This document shows, one piece after another, positions 1 to 8,362 of a DNA stretch of 64,000 nt. The DNA is taken from the NCBI GenBank assembly GCA_018268675.1, contig JAFDWB010000084.1:186001-250000 (forward strand), read 5' to 3'. Made by a program: the position numbers and the translations under genes. The first letter of the stretch is position 1. Each line of letters starts with the position of its first letter. This DNA is from Actinomycetota bacterium. GTDB lineage: Bacteria; Actinomycetota; Thermoleophilia; Solirubrobacterales; 70-9. Below the pieces are notes generated by a model. That model searched no databases and had not been told where the DNA came from. It worked only from the letters and a program-made list of their open reading frames with translations.

Positions 1-184
1 ATCGGGCGCGGACCGGAAGGGACACGCCGATCGACCAGTTCGGCGAGGGGCACCTGATGGTCAAGGCGGGCGGAGCGGGCGGACGCCCGGCTCTACGCCG
101 CCAAGCGGCCGACCTCTGCCCCTACTAGAGGGTTTTCGGGTTTCTACGGATGGCGGAAACAAGGCCGCGCGAGATTCTCCGCGG

Positions 185-400
185 ATCAACTTCAGGGTAG
201 AACGATGGTCGGAGAGCGGCTGGGAACTGACGGCCGGTGCGCTGGGCGCCGACGATGCCCGCCAAGCGGTCGCACGGGGCGCCCATGACGCCGGTCTCTA
301 CCGCGCCCGCCCAATCGGAGGCCAAGGCCCGGAGGAGCATTTCGTCCTCCCGGACTGGGGACCGCCGGAGCCGGTCGAGCCAGGGCTCCCTCGACGCTGA
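185..400 (+). pseudogene. Possible small or degraded gene without a normal start
   Basis: In this frame the translation from about base 185 to the TGA at 398-400 reads like real protein, for example GWELTAGALGADDARQAV and EEHFVLPDWGPPEPVEPG. The frame is open from base 2, but between 122 and 200 it contains no ATG, GTG or TTG, and the codons before 185 read like noise. It may be a decayed gene, a gene truncated at its 5' end, or chance. I do not recognise the family. The compositional look of the translation is the only support. Confidence 0.25.
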
Positions 401-657
401 CCGCATCCGCCCGGAGACTGGGGCGGCGCCCCCGGCCCCCAATGTGGACCTTGTCGCAGTGCCGGCCCGATCGGTCGGGTCTGACCTCGAGGTCCCGATC
501 ACGCTGACGATGCGCACCCGAATCGGTCGGGAGCGTCCGAAGTGTCATGTCGCACTCCCAGGACCCCGCGAGGTTTGGGCGATAGGTCCCAACTCCGACA
601 GGCTGGCGAAGAACGAAACTCCTTAATCCCGGTCCGGATTTGCTAGTTTCTTCCGGA

Positions 658-682
658 GTTTTTACATCCGGGCTGTGATTTA
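658..682. promoter_or_regulatory. Palindromic operator (ACA-N7-TGT type), site 1, before nirA
   Basis: Left arm GTTTTTACA, spacer TCCGGGC, right arm TGTGATTTA. The right edge is 30 nt before the TTG start of the nitrite/sulfite reductase gene at 713. This is one of eleven copies of the same 9-N7-9 palindrome in the window. Confidence 0.6.
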
Positions 683-712
683 GCTCGACGCGACCACAGG
701 AGGACGAGAGAC

Positions 713-2596
713 TTGGAGTCAGGCACGATCACCGGCAGCAGCGCGGCGGAGATCCTCGAGGGGTTCGACGTCGATCGAGACAAGCAGCAGACCGGCAAGG
801 GCGCGCCCGGTTCGCGCGAGAACCCGGAGGTCTACGAGAACGTCCCCGGCCATGTGATCCCGATCCTCGCCGACGAGTTCGACGACTTCGGCGCCAACGC
901 GGGGCGCTTCCTCGCCGGCGACGAGGGCGAGGACACCTTCATCCCCTTCCGCCTCAAACAGGGCGTCTACGGCCAGCGCCAGCCCGGCGTGCAGATGATC
1001 CGGGTGAAGCTGCCCTTCGGCGGCGTCTCCCCCGAGCAGATGGAGGCCTTCGCCGCCGGGATCGAACGCTGGGTGCCGCTGAACAAGGGCCACATCACCA
1101 CCCGCCAGAACATCCAGATGCACCACGTGCCGCTCGCCCATGCGGCGGAGCTGATCCGCGAACTGGGTGACGCCGGCCTCTCCTCGCGCGAGGGGTGCGG
1201 CAATACGGTCCGCAACGTCACCGCCGACCCGCTCGCCGGGGTCGCCGTCGACGAGGTGTTCGACCCGACGCCCTACGCGGGCGCCTACGTCCGTTTCTTC
1301 GTCCGCCATCCGGTCACCCAGGCGATGCCGCGCAAGTGGAAGACCGCCTTCTCCGCCTCGCCCGCCGACCGGGCGATCGTCCCGATCCACGACATCGGCT
1401 TCCTGCCGGTGATCCGCGACGGTCGGCGCGGCTTTGAGGTCTGGGTCGGCGGCGGCACCGCGATCATGCCGCGCGTCGCCCACAAGATCTTCGACTTCGT
1501 CGGCGCCGACGACGGCGAGTACCTGAAGGTCACCGAGGCGATCGTGCGGATCTTCGACCGCCAGGACTGGCTGCGCAAGAACCGGGCGCGGGCCCGGATC
1601 AAGGTGCTGCTCGACAAAATCGGCCCGGAGGCCTTCCGGGTCCTGGTCGACGAGGAGCTGGCGCGGCCGTGGACCGGCGAGCGCGACCACGCCGCCGAGC
1701 TGGCGCGCCTGCGCTTCGACGACGACGAGGAGGCGCGTGCCCCCCAGCGGCCCTTCGTCGCGGCCGAGCCGGGCGAGGATCGCGCCGCCTTCGAGACCTT
1801 CGTCGCCCGCAACGTCGAGGCGCAGCGGCAGGAGGGCTTCAACGCGGTCACCGTGCGGGTCGTCCGCGGCGATCTCACGCCGGACCAGTTCCGCGGCCTG
1901 GCCGCGATCATGCGCGGATTCTGCGGCGGCAACGCCCGCACCTCGGTCGAGCAGAACCTGGTCCTCCGCTGGGTCCGCGACGAGAGCCTCTACGACCTCT
2001 GGGTGCGCCTGGCCGAGCTCGACCTGGCGGCGACCGGCGCGCTGGAAGTCGACGACGTGATCAGCTGCCCCGGCACCGACAGCTGCAAAATGGGGATCAC
2101 CGCCTCGATGGGGCTGAACGAGGCGATCTCCGAGCGGCTGGCGGCGATGGACGTCACCGATCCGCTCACCCGCCGGGTGCAGATCAAGATGAGCGGCTGC
2201 CCGAACGGCTGCGGCCAGCACCACATCGGCTCGATCGGCTTCTACGGCGCCTCGCTGAAGGTGGGCGACCGCCAGATGCCCGCCTACATCCCGCACCTCG
2301 GGGGTCGCGCAGCCGATGGCGAGGTCGCCTTCGGTAAACGGCTCAAGACTCGACTGCCGGCGAAGCGCGTACCGGAGGCGGTGGAGCGCTGGCTACGTCT
2401 CTACGAGGCCGAGCGCGAGGCCGAGGAGGGGTTCGAGGACTTCGCGGGACGGGTCGGCAACGAGGCTTTCGAAGCCGCCGTCCACGACCTCACCCTACCC
2501 GCCGAGTTCGGCCTCGACACGATGCAGGAGTTCATCGACTGGAACCGCTCCTCCCCGTACAAGGTCGAGCGCGGCGAGGGAGAGTGCGCGATCTGA
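713..2596 (+). CDS. nirA: Ferredoxin-type nitrite/sulfite reductase
   Basis: A 627-residue siroheme/[4Fe-4S] reductase that uses six electrons to make ammonium from nitrite, or sulfide from sulfite. The two cysteine pairs that hold the coupled siroheme and Fe-S centre are visible as CPGTDSC (Cys452, Cys458) and CPNGC (Cys496, Cys500). TTRQNIQ and GNTVRN are typical of the N-terminal ferredoxin-like half. The TTG at 713 is chosen because AGGAGG lies 9 nt upstream and no better start follows. The sequence cannot decide between nitrite and sulfite as substrate. The convergent narK gene and nearby narGHJI and gltBD favour nitrite. A copy of the regional palindrome sits 30 nt upstream. Confidence 0.88.
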   Translation: MESGTITGSSAAEILEGFDVDRDKQQTGKGAPGSRENPEVYENVPGHVIPILADEFDDFGANAGRFLAGDEGEDTFIPFRLKQGVYGQRQPGVQMIRVKLPFGGVSPEQMEAFAAGIERWVPLNKGHITTRQNIQMHHVPLAHAAELIRELGDAGLSSREGCGNTVRNVTADPLAGVAVDEVFDPTPYAGAYVRFFVRHPVTQAMPRKWKTAFSASPADRAIVPIHDIGFLPVIRDGRRGFEVWVGGGTAIMPRVAHKIFDFVGADDGEYLKVTEAIVRIFDRQDWLRKNRARARIKVLLDKIGPEAFRVLVDEELARPWTGERDHAAELARLRFDDDEEARAPQRPFVAAEPGEDRAAFETFVARNVEAQRQEGFNAVTVRVVRGDLTPDQFRGLAAIMRGFCGGNARTSVEQNLVLRWVRDESLYDLWVRLAELDLAATGALEVDDVISCPGTDSCKMGITASMGLNEAISERLAAMDVTDPLTRRVQIKMSGCPNGCGQHHIGSIGFYGASLKVGDRQMPAYIPHLGGRAADGEVAFGKRLKTRLPAKRVPEAVERWLRLYEAEREAEEGFEDFAGRVGNEAFEAAVHDLTLPAEFGLDTMQEFIDWNRSSPYKVERGEGECAI

Positions 2597-2624
2597 CGGG
2601 TTGCCCTTGGTGGCGGCGCAACGT

Positions 2625-3803
2625 TCAGTTGTCGCGCAGGGGAACACGCCCGCCGAGCAAGGGTAGGACCAGCCCCGCGCAGGCGAGCGCGAACGCGACC
2701 AGGAAGACGAAGCCGAGGACGAAGTCCCCGGTGGCGTCCTTCACCACCCCCATCACCAGCGGGGGGAAGAAGCCGCCGAGACCGCCGGCGGCACCGACGA
2801 TCCCGGTGGCCGCGCCCACCGATTCCGGGAACTCCGTCGGGACCAACTTGAACACCGCACCGCTGCCGAGGCCGAGGAACCCGGCCAGCGTCAGGCAGAG
2901 GATCGTCACCGGGACGATGGTCGGATCGCTCGCCTGCCAGGCCAGTCCCGCCGCGTCGACGGCCACGCCGACAAACGCCGTGATCAGGACGCGCCCGGCT
3001 CCGATCCGATCGGACAACCACCCGCCGACCGGCCGTGCCAGCGTGGCGACGACGGTGAAGCCCCCGGCCCGCAGGCCCGCGTCGGTGAGCGAGTAGTCGA
3101 ACCAGTCCTTCAGCAGCTTCGGCAGGAAGATCGCCATCGCGACGAAGCCGCCGAAGCTGACGAAGTAGAAGAGCGCCAGCCGCCAGAGTCGCCATCCGGC
3201 CCTGATCACCGCCCGGTAGTCGACGCGGGGACGCTCGCCGGGCGCGTCCCGCGCGAGGGTGAACCAGACCAACGCGTAGGCGGCGATCACGACGGCGAAG
3301 ACGACCCCGGCGACGGCCTGGCTCGCCGCGTCGCGGATCGCCGGGACGGTGAAGGCGGCGATCGCGGTGCCGATGTTGCCCATCCCGTAGACGCCGAGCG
3401 CGAAGCCCTGGCGCTCGGGCTCGAACCAGCCGGCGACGAAGGGGACGCCGACCGCGAACGAGGCGCCCGCGGCACCGAGCAGGAACCCGGCCCCGAGCAG
3501 GGCGAGGTAGCTGCTGGCGAGCCCGAGGAGCAGTGCGGTCGCGGCGGAGTAGGCGAGGATGGCGGTGAAGAGGACGCGGCCCCCGAGCCGGTCGGTCAGG
3601 AGGCCGAGGGGGATCCTCAGGAGCGACCCGAGGACGACCGGGATCGAGACCATGAGGGCCGTTTCGGTGCTGGAGAGCCCCAGTTCGTCTTCCAGCTTCG
3701 GCGCCATCGGGGCCAGCATCCCCCAGGCCGCGAAGCACATCGCGAAGGCGAGGGTGGCGAGGACGAGGTTACGGTTGCGATCCCGCTCGGCGATGCGCCC
3801 CAT
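2625..3803 (-). CDS. narK: NarK-type nitrate/nitrite transporter (MFS)
   Basis: A 392-residue major facilitator with about twelve hydrophobic segments. The glycine-rich segments GMGNIGTAIAA and GIVGAAGGLGGF match the nitrate-signature helices of the NNP (nitrate/nitrite porter) family. It would import nitrate and/or export nitrite across the plasma membrane. The ATG at 3803 has GGGGAGAC about 10 nt upstream. It follows fdxA and a small membrane-protein gene on the same strand, so the three may be one operon driven from the palindrome at 4742. It converges on nirA with a 28-bp gap. Whether it is a nitrate/proton symporter or a nitrate/nitrite antiporter cannot be read from the sequence. Confidence 0.88.
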   Translation of the reverse strand: MGRIAERDRNRNLVLATLAFAMCFAAWGMLAPMAPKLEDELGLSSTETALMVSIPVVLGSLLRIPLGLLTDRLGGRVLFTAILAYSAATALLLGLASSYLALLGAGFLLGAAGASFAVGVPFVAGWFEPERQGFALGVYGMGNIGTAIAAFTVPAIRDAASQAVAGVVFAVVIAAYALVWFTLARDAPGERPRVDYRAVIRAGWRLWRLALFYFVSFGGFVAMAIFLPKLLKDWFDYSLTDAGLRAGGFTVVATLARPVGGWLSDRIGAGRVLITAFVGVAVDAAGLAWQASDPTIVPVTILCLTLAGFLGLGSGAVFKLVPTEFPESVGAATGIVGAAGGLGGFFPPLVMGVVKDATGDFVLGFVFLVAFALACAGLVLPLLGGRVPLRDN

Positions 3804-3930
3804 CAGCTTGCAGTCTCCCCGGGGACTCGGTCAGAAGCAAGCGGCTCGGCCTTTTTGGGGCTCCGGACGCCCTTAGTTGTTTGGCTTCGCCAACGGGAGT
3901 CGAGCAGCCGACTCAGCCTCGAGCCGGTTC

Positions 3931-4410
3931 TCAGCCACCAGGGGAGGAATGGGCCAGTACGGCGCCGACGAAAACGCTTGCCGCGAGTCCCAGGATGACG
4001 ATCCGGTAGATGATCACGCGACCGCTCTGGTCCCGACGGATGGGGCCTCCGCCGAGGGCGAATCCGGCGAGCGCGCCGAGCAGCATCGCGCTGCCGACGA
4101 CGACGACGCCCGCCGAGTCGGCGAGCACGCCACCCACGACGACGGCGTTGCCAACGTTCCAAAGTCCCAACTCCGCACCTCGGAGACGGGCAGCGAGCCT
4201 TGGTGCCGGCAGTCCCAGACACCAGACGCCCAGGAACATCTGGGCCACGCCGCCGACCAACACCAGATACGCGGCCACCCAGGAGCCATGGGCGAACGGC
4301 GCCGCACTGTTGATCGCGGCGACGAGGCCGCCCGCCACGATCAACGCCCCCGAGGTGGCCGCAAATGCCCAGGAGTAACGATCGGCCCGTTGCCAGATGG
4401 TCCCGTTCAT
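3931..4410 (-). CDS. Small integral membrane protein, short paralogue of the 12.2-kb NnrS-like protein
   Basis: A 159-residue hydrophobic protein with four or five predicted membrane helices, starting at ATG 4410. The stretch HGSWVAAYLVLVGGVAQMFLG and the later RGAELGLWNVGNAV can be aligned by eye with GSWLALHLAFVGGVSQLVLG and RAELLLWNLGAI in the N-terminal part of the membrane protein at 12251-13552. This protein therefore looks like a one-domain version of that larger one. Function is unknown. Its place between fdxA and narK, on one strand, suggests a role in nitrate or NO metabolism at the membrane, which is inference. Confidence 0.72.
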   Translation of the reverse strand: MNGTIWQRADRYSWAFAATSGALIVAGGLVAAINSAAPFAHGSWVAAYLVLVGGVAQMFLGVWCLGLPAPRLAARLRGAELGLWNVGNAVVVGGVLADSAGVVVVGSAMLLGALAGFALGGGPIRRDQSGRVIIYRIVILGLAASVFVGAVLAHSSPGG

Positions 4411-4453
4411 CGGCCGCGTTGAGCCGTGCCCGGCAGGGACGTGGGGACGCAGA

Positions 4454-4723
4454 TCAACCTCTGTGGTTCCGGTAATAGGTGGCATTGATCTCGATGTATT
4501 TCTGCCACTCGGGCGGGACCATGTCCTCGGGGGTGATCGCGTCCACTGGACAGGCCTCGACGCAGGCGTCGCAGTCGATGCACTCATCGGGATCGATGTA
4601 GAGCATCTCGTGCTGCTCGTAGTCGGCCTCGTCGGGAGTCGGGTGGATGCAATCGACCGGACAGACCTCCACACAGGAATTGTCCTTGGTGCCGATGCAG
4701 GGCTCGTTGATCACATAGGCCAT
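4454..4723 (-). CDS. fdxA: 7Fe ferredoxin, first copy
   Basis: An 89-residue FdxA-type ferredoxin carrying one [3Fe-4S] and one [4Fe-4S] cluster. The first cluster motif is C-x7-C-x3-CP ([14 protein letters not shown]) and the second is C-x2-C-x2-C-x3-CP ([12 protein letters not shown]). The ATG at 4723 is preferred over the in-frame GTG at 4729 because GGAGG is 5 nt upstream of it and because the paralogue at 14008 also begins MAYVI. It probably passes electrons to redox enzymes such as NirA. It is the first gene of a probable fdxA-membrane protein-narK operon, and the palindrome at 4742-4766 ends 18 nt before its start codon. Confidence 0.93.
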   Translation of the reverse strand: MAYVINEPCIGTKDNSCVEVCPVDCIHPTPDEADYEQHEMLYIDPDECIDCDACVEACPVDAITPEDMVPPEWQKYIEINATYYRNHRG

Positions 4724-4741
4724 GGCCACCTCCGGTCGCCA

Positions 4742-4766
4742 ATTTACACACTTGTTATAGGTAAAT
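4742..4766. promoter_or_regulatory. Palindromic operator, site 2, before fdxA-narK
   Basis: Left arm ATTTACACA, spacer CTTGTTA, right arm TAGGTAAAT (plus-strand reading). It lies 18 nt upstream of the fdxA start at 4723, so close that it must overlap the promoter or the start of the transcript. Confidence 0.6.
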
Positions 4767-4810
4767 GATAGGTGATCCTCGTGCTGGGGGCCATCGAACT
4801 CGAGGCGCGC

Positions 4811-5266
4811 TCACCCCGGAGCGGAGAAGAGTGAGCCGAGCCTGGCAAGCTCGGCCAGGTGGGGCACCGACAGCAACCGGATCAGATCCTCGCCACTCGT
4901 CGTCAGGCGAAGACGGATGACGCGATGATCGTCGGCGTCCCTCTCGCGCCGGATATGCCCGGCCTTCTGAGCGCGGTCGGCCAATTCGACGGCGCTGTGA
5001 TGGCGCAAGGCCAGATACTCGGCGACCTCGCCGATCGTCGGGCCTGCCGGATCGTCATGACCCTTCACCGCCAGCAGGAGCTGGTGTTGGGCAGGAGGCA
5101 CCCCGGCGCTGCGCGCCTGCTCCTCGCTCCAGTGCAGAAAGTGCCGGAGGACGGTGCGGATATGCAGGAGTGCCGCGTAGTCCTCCTGGGTCATCGTCTG
5201 CGCCCGGGGGGAGACCGATCCTCGTGGAGTAGCCCGACTGTTCCGATGGAGGGCCGGGGTGCTCAC
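4811..5266 (-). CDS. MarR-family transcriptional regulator, first copy
   Basis: A 151-residue winged-helix protein with the MarR pattern: helix LRHFLHWSEEQARS, recognition region GEVAEYLALRHHSAVELADRA and wing DADDHRVIRLRLT. The GTG at 5266 sits four bases beyond the alkA stop, so it is the last gene of an osmC-DUF488-alkA-marR operon. An inner ATG at 5194 (MTQEDYAALL) matches the N-terminus of its paralogue at 49906 and may be the real start. The two paralogues share long stretches, such as HQLLLAVKGH and DDHRVIRL. It may sense an oxidant or electrophile, given its OsmC and DNA-repair neighbours. That is inference. Confidence 0.85.
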   Translation of the reverse strand: MSTPALHRNSRATPRGSVSPRAQTMTQEDYAALLHIRTVLRHFLHWSEEQARSAGVPPAQHQLLLAVKGHDDPAGPTIGEVAEYLALRHHSAVELADRAQKAGHIRRERDADDHRVIRLRLTTSGEDLIRLLSVPHLAELARLGSLFSAPG

Positions 5267-5267
5267 G

Positions 5268-6221
5268 TCAGGCGACCAGACCGGCCCGGGAGAGCGAGTC
5301 GAGCAACAGGTGGAAGTAGACGAGACCGGCGTAAGGCGCCCAGCGCGAGACGACGGTCTCGACCCGCTCGTAGTCGAACTCTCCGTCGAGTCCGAGAAAG
5401 GCCTTCAATTTGTTCCGGGCTCCGACATCGTCACCGGGAAACACCTCCAGGCGCCCGAGCCCGCGCAGCATCACGTACTGAGCGGTCCAACGGCCGACTC
5501 CGTGCAGAGCGGTCAGGCGCTCGAGCACCTCGGCATCCTCGGCGCCCTCCAGCCTCACGAGATCCAGGTCGCCGTCGACGATCTTCCTCGCGGCGGTGAC
5601 TATGGTCTGCGCCTTCGCCATGCTGAACCCCAGGGGCCTGAGGTTCGCCGGATCCACCGTCGCGAGCGCCGACGGTTCGGGAAACGCGTGAAGACCACTC
5701 CCCGCGGCGTCTACGGGACGCCCATACGCCACGGTCAGCCGGTTGAGCAGATGCACCCCGACGTCGAGCGAGAGCTGCTGGCAGGCGACGCCGTTGACCA
5801 GACCCTCGAAGGGGGTCGCAAACCGCGGCGGCTTCAGCCCGCGCATCCGGGCGACCAGGGCAGCCAGAGCGGGATCCGACGCCGCGGCCGTCGCGAATCC
5901 GGAGAGGTCGGCCTCCAGGCCGAGGAGTCTCGTCAAGGCCTGGCGCGCCTGGGCTGCGGCGACGGGACCGAGCATGTCGCCCCTGAGCGTCACCTGCAGC
6001 CGCGGAGCCTCCGGAGCCCCGTCCTGCGTGACCGCGACCGCCATCGCACCCTCGCCGATCGGCAGGGCGCGTCGATAGACCCGGCCGTCCCAGAGGTCGA
6101 TCGCGTTATGGGGACGTCGTCGCAGCGCCCACGCGGTCATGTCGAGCCGAAACGGCGCCGCAGGCTCGATCAGGAAACTCGACTCCCGCGGAGTTTCCAC
6201 AAGCCGTGTGCCAGTCGGCAT
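5268..6221 (-). CDS. alkA: DNA-3-methyladenine glycosylase II (AlkA type)
   Basis: A 317-residue HhH-GPD DNA glycosylase that removes alkylated purines. The helix-hairpin-helix and catalytic loop are visible as LHGVGRWTAQYVMLRG followed by FPGDDVGARNKL, which contains the catalytic Asp. The region EGLVNGVACQQLSLDVG matches the AlkA subfamily rather than Nth or MutY, and there is no C-terminal Fe-S cysteine cluster. The ATG overlaps the stop of the DUF488 gene (TGATG). It sits in an operon with OsmC, DUF488 and MarR genes, consistent with protection against reactive nitrogen or oxygen damage. Confidence 0.88.
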   Translation of the reverse strand: MPTGTRLVETPRESSFLIEPAAPFRLDMTAWALRRRPHNAIDLWDGRVYRRALPIGEGAMAVAVTQDGAPEAPRLQVTLRGDMLGPVAAAQARQALTRLLGLEADLSGFATAAASDPALAALVARMRGLKPPRFATPFEGLVNGVACQQLSLDVGVHLLNRLTVAYGRPVDAAGSGLHAFPEPSALATVDPANLRPLGFSMAKAQTIVTAARKIVDGDLDLVRLEGAEDAEVLERLTALHGVGRWTAQYVMLRGLGRLEVFPGDDVGARNKLKAFLGLDGEFDYERVETVVSRWAPYAGLVYFHLLLDSLSRAGLVA

Positions 6222-6583
6222 CACGCCCCGCGGGGCAATCCCCGCCTCAGGACCTCCGCCAGGACGACGGCGTCGTTGTGATCGGTGTCCTTGGCGGCGT
6301 AGACGAGCGTCAGCGTGCCTTCGCGCGCCCGCTCTCGGAGGCTCGCCAATGCTTCGCGGTGCTCCCCGAGCTCATGTAGATAGCGCCGCCGGAAGTCCGG
6401 AAAGCGGTTGGGGTCATGACCGAACCACTTGCGCAACTCGGTGCTCGGCGCCAGCTCCCTCTCCCACTCGTCGAGCCTTGCCTGCTCGCGGGAGAGACCC
6501 CGCGGCCAGAGCCGGTCGATCAGGATTCGATACCCGTCGGAGTCCTCCGCGGGCTCATAGGCACGCTTCAGGCGGACGTCCAT
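6221..6583 (-). CDS. DUF488 family protein
   Basis: A 120-residue protein of the DUF488 family, shown by RILIDRLWPRGLSRE near the N-terminus, KWFGHDPNRFPDFRRRY in the middle and LTLVYAAKDTDHNDA towards the end. No biochemical role is established for the family that I can rely on. The ATG at 6583 lies inside the end of the osmC gene (16-nt overlap) and its stop overlaps the alkA start, so translation is probably coupled through the operon. Confidence 0.85.
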   Translation of the reverse strand: MDVRLKRAYEPAEDSDGYRILIDRLWPRGLSREQARLDEWERELAPSTELRKWFGHDPNRFPDFRRRYLHELGEHREALASLRERAREGTLTLVYAAKDTDHNDAVVLAEVLRRGLPRGA

Positions 6584-7038
6584 CGCCCCTCTTCCTGGTC
6601 CTCGATCAGTGTGGCGTTGACCGTGATGTCGGCCCCGGCGAACAGCCGCGAGACCGGGCACAGCTCGGCGGCCTCGGAGACGGCCAACGCAAACCCCTTC
6701 CGGTCCATGCCCTCGATCCGCCCCTTCGCCTCGATGACCGAGCTCGAGATCGTCGGCACCCCACCCACCTCGTCGAGGGTGACCGTCGCGTCGACCTCGA
6801 GGACCGAGGGCACGACACCGGCCTCGGCAAGTTTCAGGCCCAGGGCCATCGCGAAGCAGGACGAATGAGCGGCGGCGCACAACTCCTCCGGGCTCGTCCG
6901 GCCCTGGGGGTCCTCGATGCGCGACGCCCAGGTCACGTCGAGAGGGTCGATTCCCTCGGTGCCGACCTCGATCACGCCGTGGCCCGCGGCGAGGCTGTCG
7001 GTCCAAGTCGTCTTTGCACCGCGAATTGCGATCGGCAC
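6568..7038 (-). CDS. OsmC/Ohr-family peroxiredoxin-like protein
   Basis: A 156-residue OsmC-family protein, expected to reduce organic or lipid hydroperoxides with a pair of cysteines. The two active-site cysteines are in EELCAAAHSSCFAMAL and AAELCPVSRLFAG. The GTG at 7038 is chosen because AAAGGAG lies 5 nt upstream and the product then starts VPIAIRGAKTTW. Longer in-frame extensions to 7164 would run through the palindrome at 7074-7098. It heads the osmC-DUF488-alkA-marR operon and is divergent from the RIC operon. Confidence 0.87.
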   Translation of the reverse strand: MPIAIRGAKTTWTDSLAAGHGVIEVGTEGIDPLDVTWASRIEDPQGRTSPEELCAAAHSSCFAMALGLKLAEAGVVPSVLEVDATVTLDEVGGVPTISSSVIEAKGRIEGMDRKGFALAVSEAAELCPVSRLFAGADITVNATLIEDQEEGRWTSA

Positions 7039-7073
7039 GTTCGCTCCTTTGCATTGAAGATGTCGGCCACGCC

Positions 7074-7098
7074 ATTTATACAGCCGTACTGTAAAAAC
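7074..7098. promoter_or_regulatory. Palindromic operator, site 3, before osmC
   Basis: Left arm ATTTATACA, spacer GCCGTAC, right arm TGTAAAAAC. The arms match at seven of nine positions as an inverted repeat. It ends 35 nt before the osmC GTG at 7038, in the divergent osmC/RIC intergenic region. Confidence 0.65.
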
Positions 7099-7154
7099 CT
7101 GCCAGGGCACCGAGCGCGAAGCGATCGACGCCGTGGCCATGTACGGCGCCGAAA

Positions 7155-7179
7155 GTTTACACACTGGATGTGTATAAAC
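7155..7179. promoter_or_regulatory. Palindromic operator, site 4, before the RIC gene
   Basis: Left arm GTTTACACA, spacer CTGGATG, right arm TGTATAAAC. The arms match at eight of nine positions, making this one of the best copies. It ends 8 nt before the preferred GTG start of the RIC gene at 7188 and overlaps a possible upstream GTG at 7170. Confidence 0.7.
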
Positions 7180-7187
7180 TGGAGGAC

Positions 7188-8108
7188 GTGCCTCCCGCGA
7201 TCGACAACGCCTCGACCCTCGGAATGCTGGCGGCCGAGCAACCGCTGCGGATAGCCCTCTTCGAGCGCCTCCACCTGGACTACTGCTGCGGAGGATCGAC
7301 CAGCCTGGACGATGCCTGCACGCGCCGAGGTCTCGACGTCGATTCTGTCCGCGAGCAGATCGAAGCCGTCGATCGGGGCGGCTCCAGGCACGATGAGGCT
7401 GCGCCCGAATGGCGGCCTCGCGAGGCGACCATCGAGGAACTGTGCGACCACATCGTCTCGGTCCACCACGACGGAATGCGCGAGGAGATGCCTCGGATCA
7501 CCGAACTGCTGGAGACCGTGGTCCGCGTCCACGGCGCCGACCACGCCGACCTCGAGGTGGTCGAGCAGGCCTTCGCCTCCCTGCGGGCCGAGTTGGAGGA
7601 GCACATCGAGGAGGAGGAGGTGGTCCTCTTCCCCACCTGCCGGGGGCTCGAGCAGGGTTCCATCGACCCGGCGGGCGTCGAGCCCGAGCTGATCGCTCGC
7701 CACCGGACCGAGCATGAGGCGGTGGGCAGGAAACTCGCGGCGCTGCGCGAGCTGGCGGGGGGCTACGAGCTCTCCCGGGCACTCTGTGCGACCCACCGGT
7801 CCCTGCTCGAAGGGCTTCTACGCTTCGAGACGGACCTCCACCGACACGTGCACGAAGAGAACAACGTTCTGCTCGACCGGGTCGACGCGCTGCTCGACGG
7901 GCCGCCGCTCGCAGGCGCGACGCCGGTCGACGTGCTGGTCGAGGCCCTCGTCGAGCTCGCCGACGCCGGGCGCGCCGAGCGGGCGAGCCGTCTCGCCGCG
8001 AAGGCCTATGCCGGCCTGCGGCGCGGCGAGCCGGATCAGGCCCAGCGCCTCGACGCGCTCATGCACAAGCTGATCCTTTCCCCGCGATACAACGACGACA
8101 AGGAGTGA
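7188..8108 (+). CDS. ric: Iron-sulfur cluster repair protein RIC (DUF542 + hemerythrin)
   Basis: A 306-residue RIC (ScdA/YtfE/DnrN) protein that repairs Fe-S clusters damaged by NO or oxidants. The N-terminal DUF542 (ScdA_N) domain has the signature DYCCGG (Cys33-Cys34) after TLGMLAAEQPLRIALFERL. Two hemerythrin-like His/Glu sets follow, including HHDGMREEMPRI, EEHIEEEEVVLFP, HRTEHEAVG and HRHVHEENNVL, for a diiron site. The GTG at 7188 keeps the whole domain but has GGAGG only 2 nt away. A GTG at 7170 would start inside operator site 4, so translation may be leaderless. It leads a four-gene operon. Confidence 0.88.
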   Translation: MPPAIDNASTLGMLAAEQPLRIALFERLHLDYCCGGSTSLDDACTRRGLDVDSVREQIEAVDRGGSRHDEAAPEWRPREATIEELCDHIVSVHHDGMREEMPRITELLETVVRVHGADHADLEVVEQAFASLRAELEEHIEEEEVVLFPTCRGLEQGSIDPAGVEPELIARHRTEHEAVGRKLAALRELAGGYELSRALCATHRSLLEGLLRFETDLHRHVHEENNVLLDRVDALLDGPPLAGATPVDVLVEALVELADAGRAERASRLAAKAYAGLRRGEPDQAQRLDALMHKLILSPRYNDDKE

Positions 8109-8111
8109 CAG

Positions 8112-8360
8112 ATGCCGACTACCGACCCCGACCTCGACGTCCGCAACGAGCCGCCGGCCCGCCGCCATGAGCTGATCTTCGAGACCTGGGAAGCACTCGC
8201 CGCCGGCGAGGGCTTCGTCCTGGTCAACGACCACGACCCGAAACCTCTCGAATACCAGTTCGCCGCCGAGCACGCCGGACAGTTCACCTGGGACTACCTG
8301 GAGCAGGGTCCCGAGGTCTGGCGCGTGCGGATCGGCCGGTCGGCGGAGGCGACCGGCTAG
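8112..8360 (+). CDS. DUF2249 domain protein
   Basis: An 82-residue protein matching DUF2249: LDVRNEPPARRHELIFETWEA, GFVLVNDHDPKPLEYQF and the closing VWRVRIGR. This domain is often found next to or fused with hemerythrin, RIC and nitrogen-oxide genes, and is thought to belong to the TusA-like fold group, but its biochemistry is unclear. AAGGAG lies a proper distance from ATG 8112. It starts 3 nt after the RIC stop and so belongs to the RIC operon. Confidence 0.85.
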   Translation: MPTTDPDLDVRNEPPARRHELIFETWEALAAGEGFVLVNDHDPKPLEYQFAAEHAGQFTWDYLEQGPEVWRVRIGRSAEATG

Positions 8361-8362
8361 CG

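Larger units (their letters stand above)
1..712. other. Left-edge region without a convincing complete gene
   Basis: No ORF here looks like a complete gene. One plus-strand frame is open to a TAG at 126-128 and could be the tail of a gene entering from the left, but its codons show no family I know. A second frame carries the protein-like stretch listed at 185-400. Bases 600-712 hold the nirA promoter region, including the 25-bp palindrome at 658-682. I see no RNA gene or repeat in the rest. Confidence 0.5.

Noticed and set aside
237-626. A 129-codon plus-strand ORF and two minus-strand ORFs at the left edge
   Set aside because: The translations look like noise, no ribosome binding site fits, and they overlap the nirA regulatory region.
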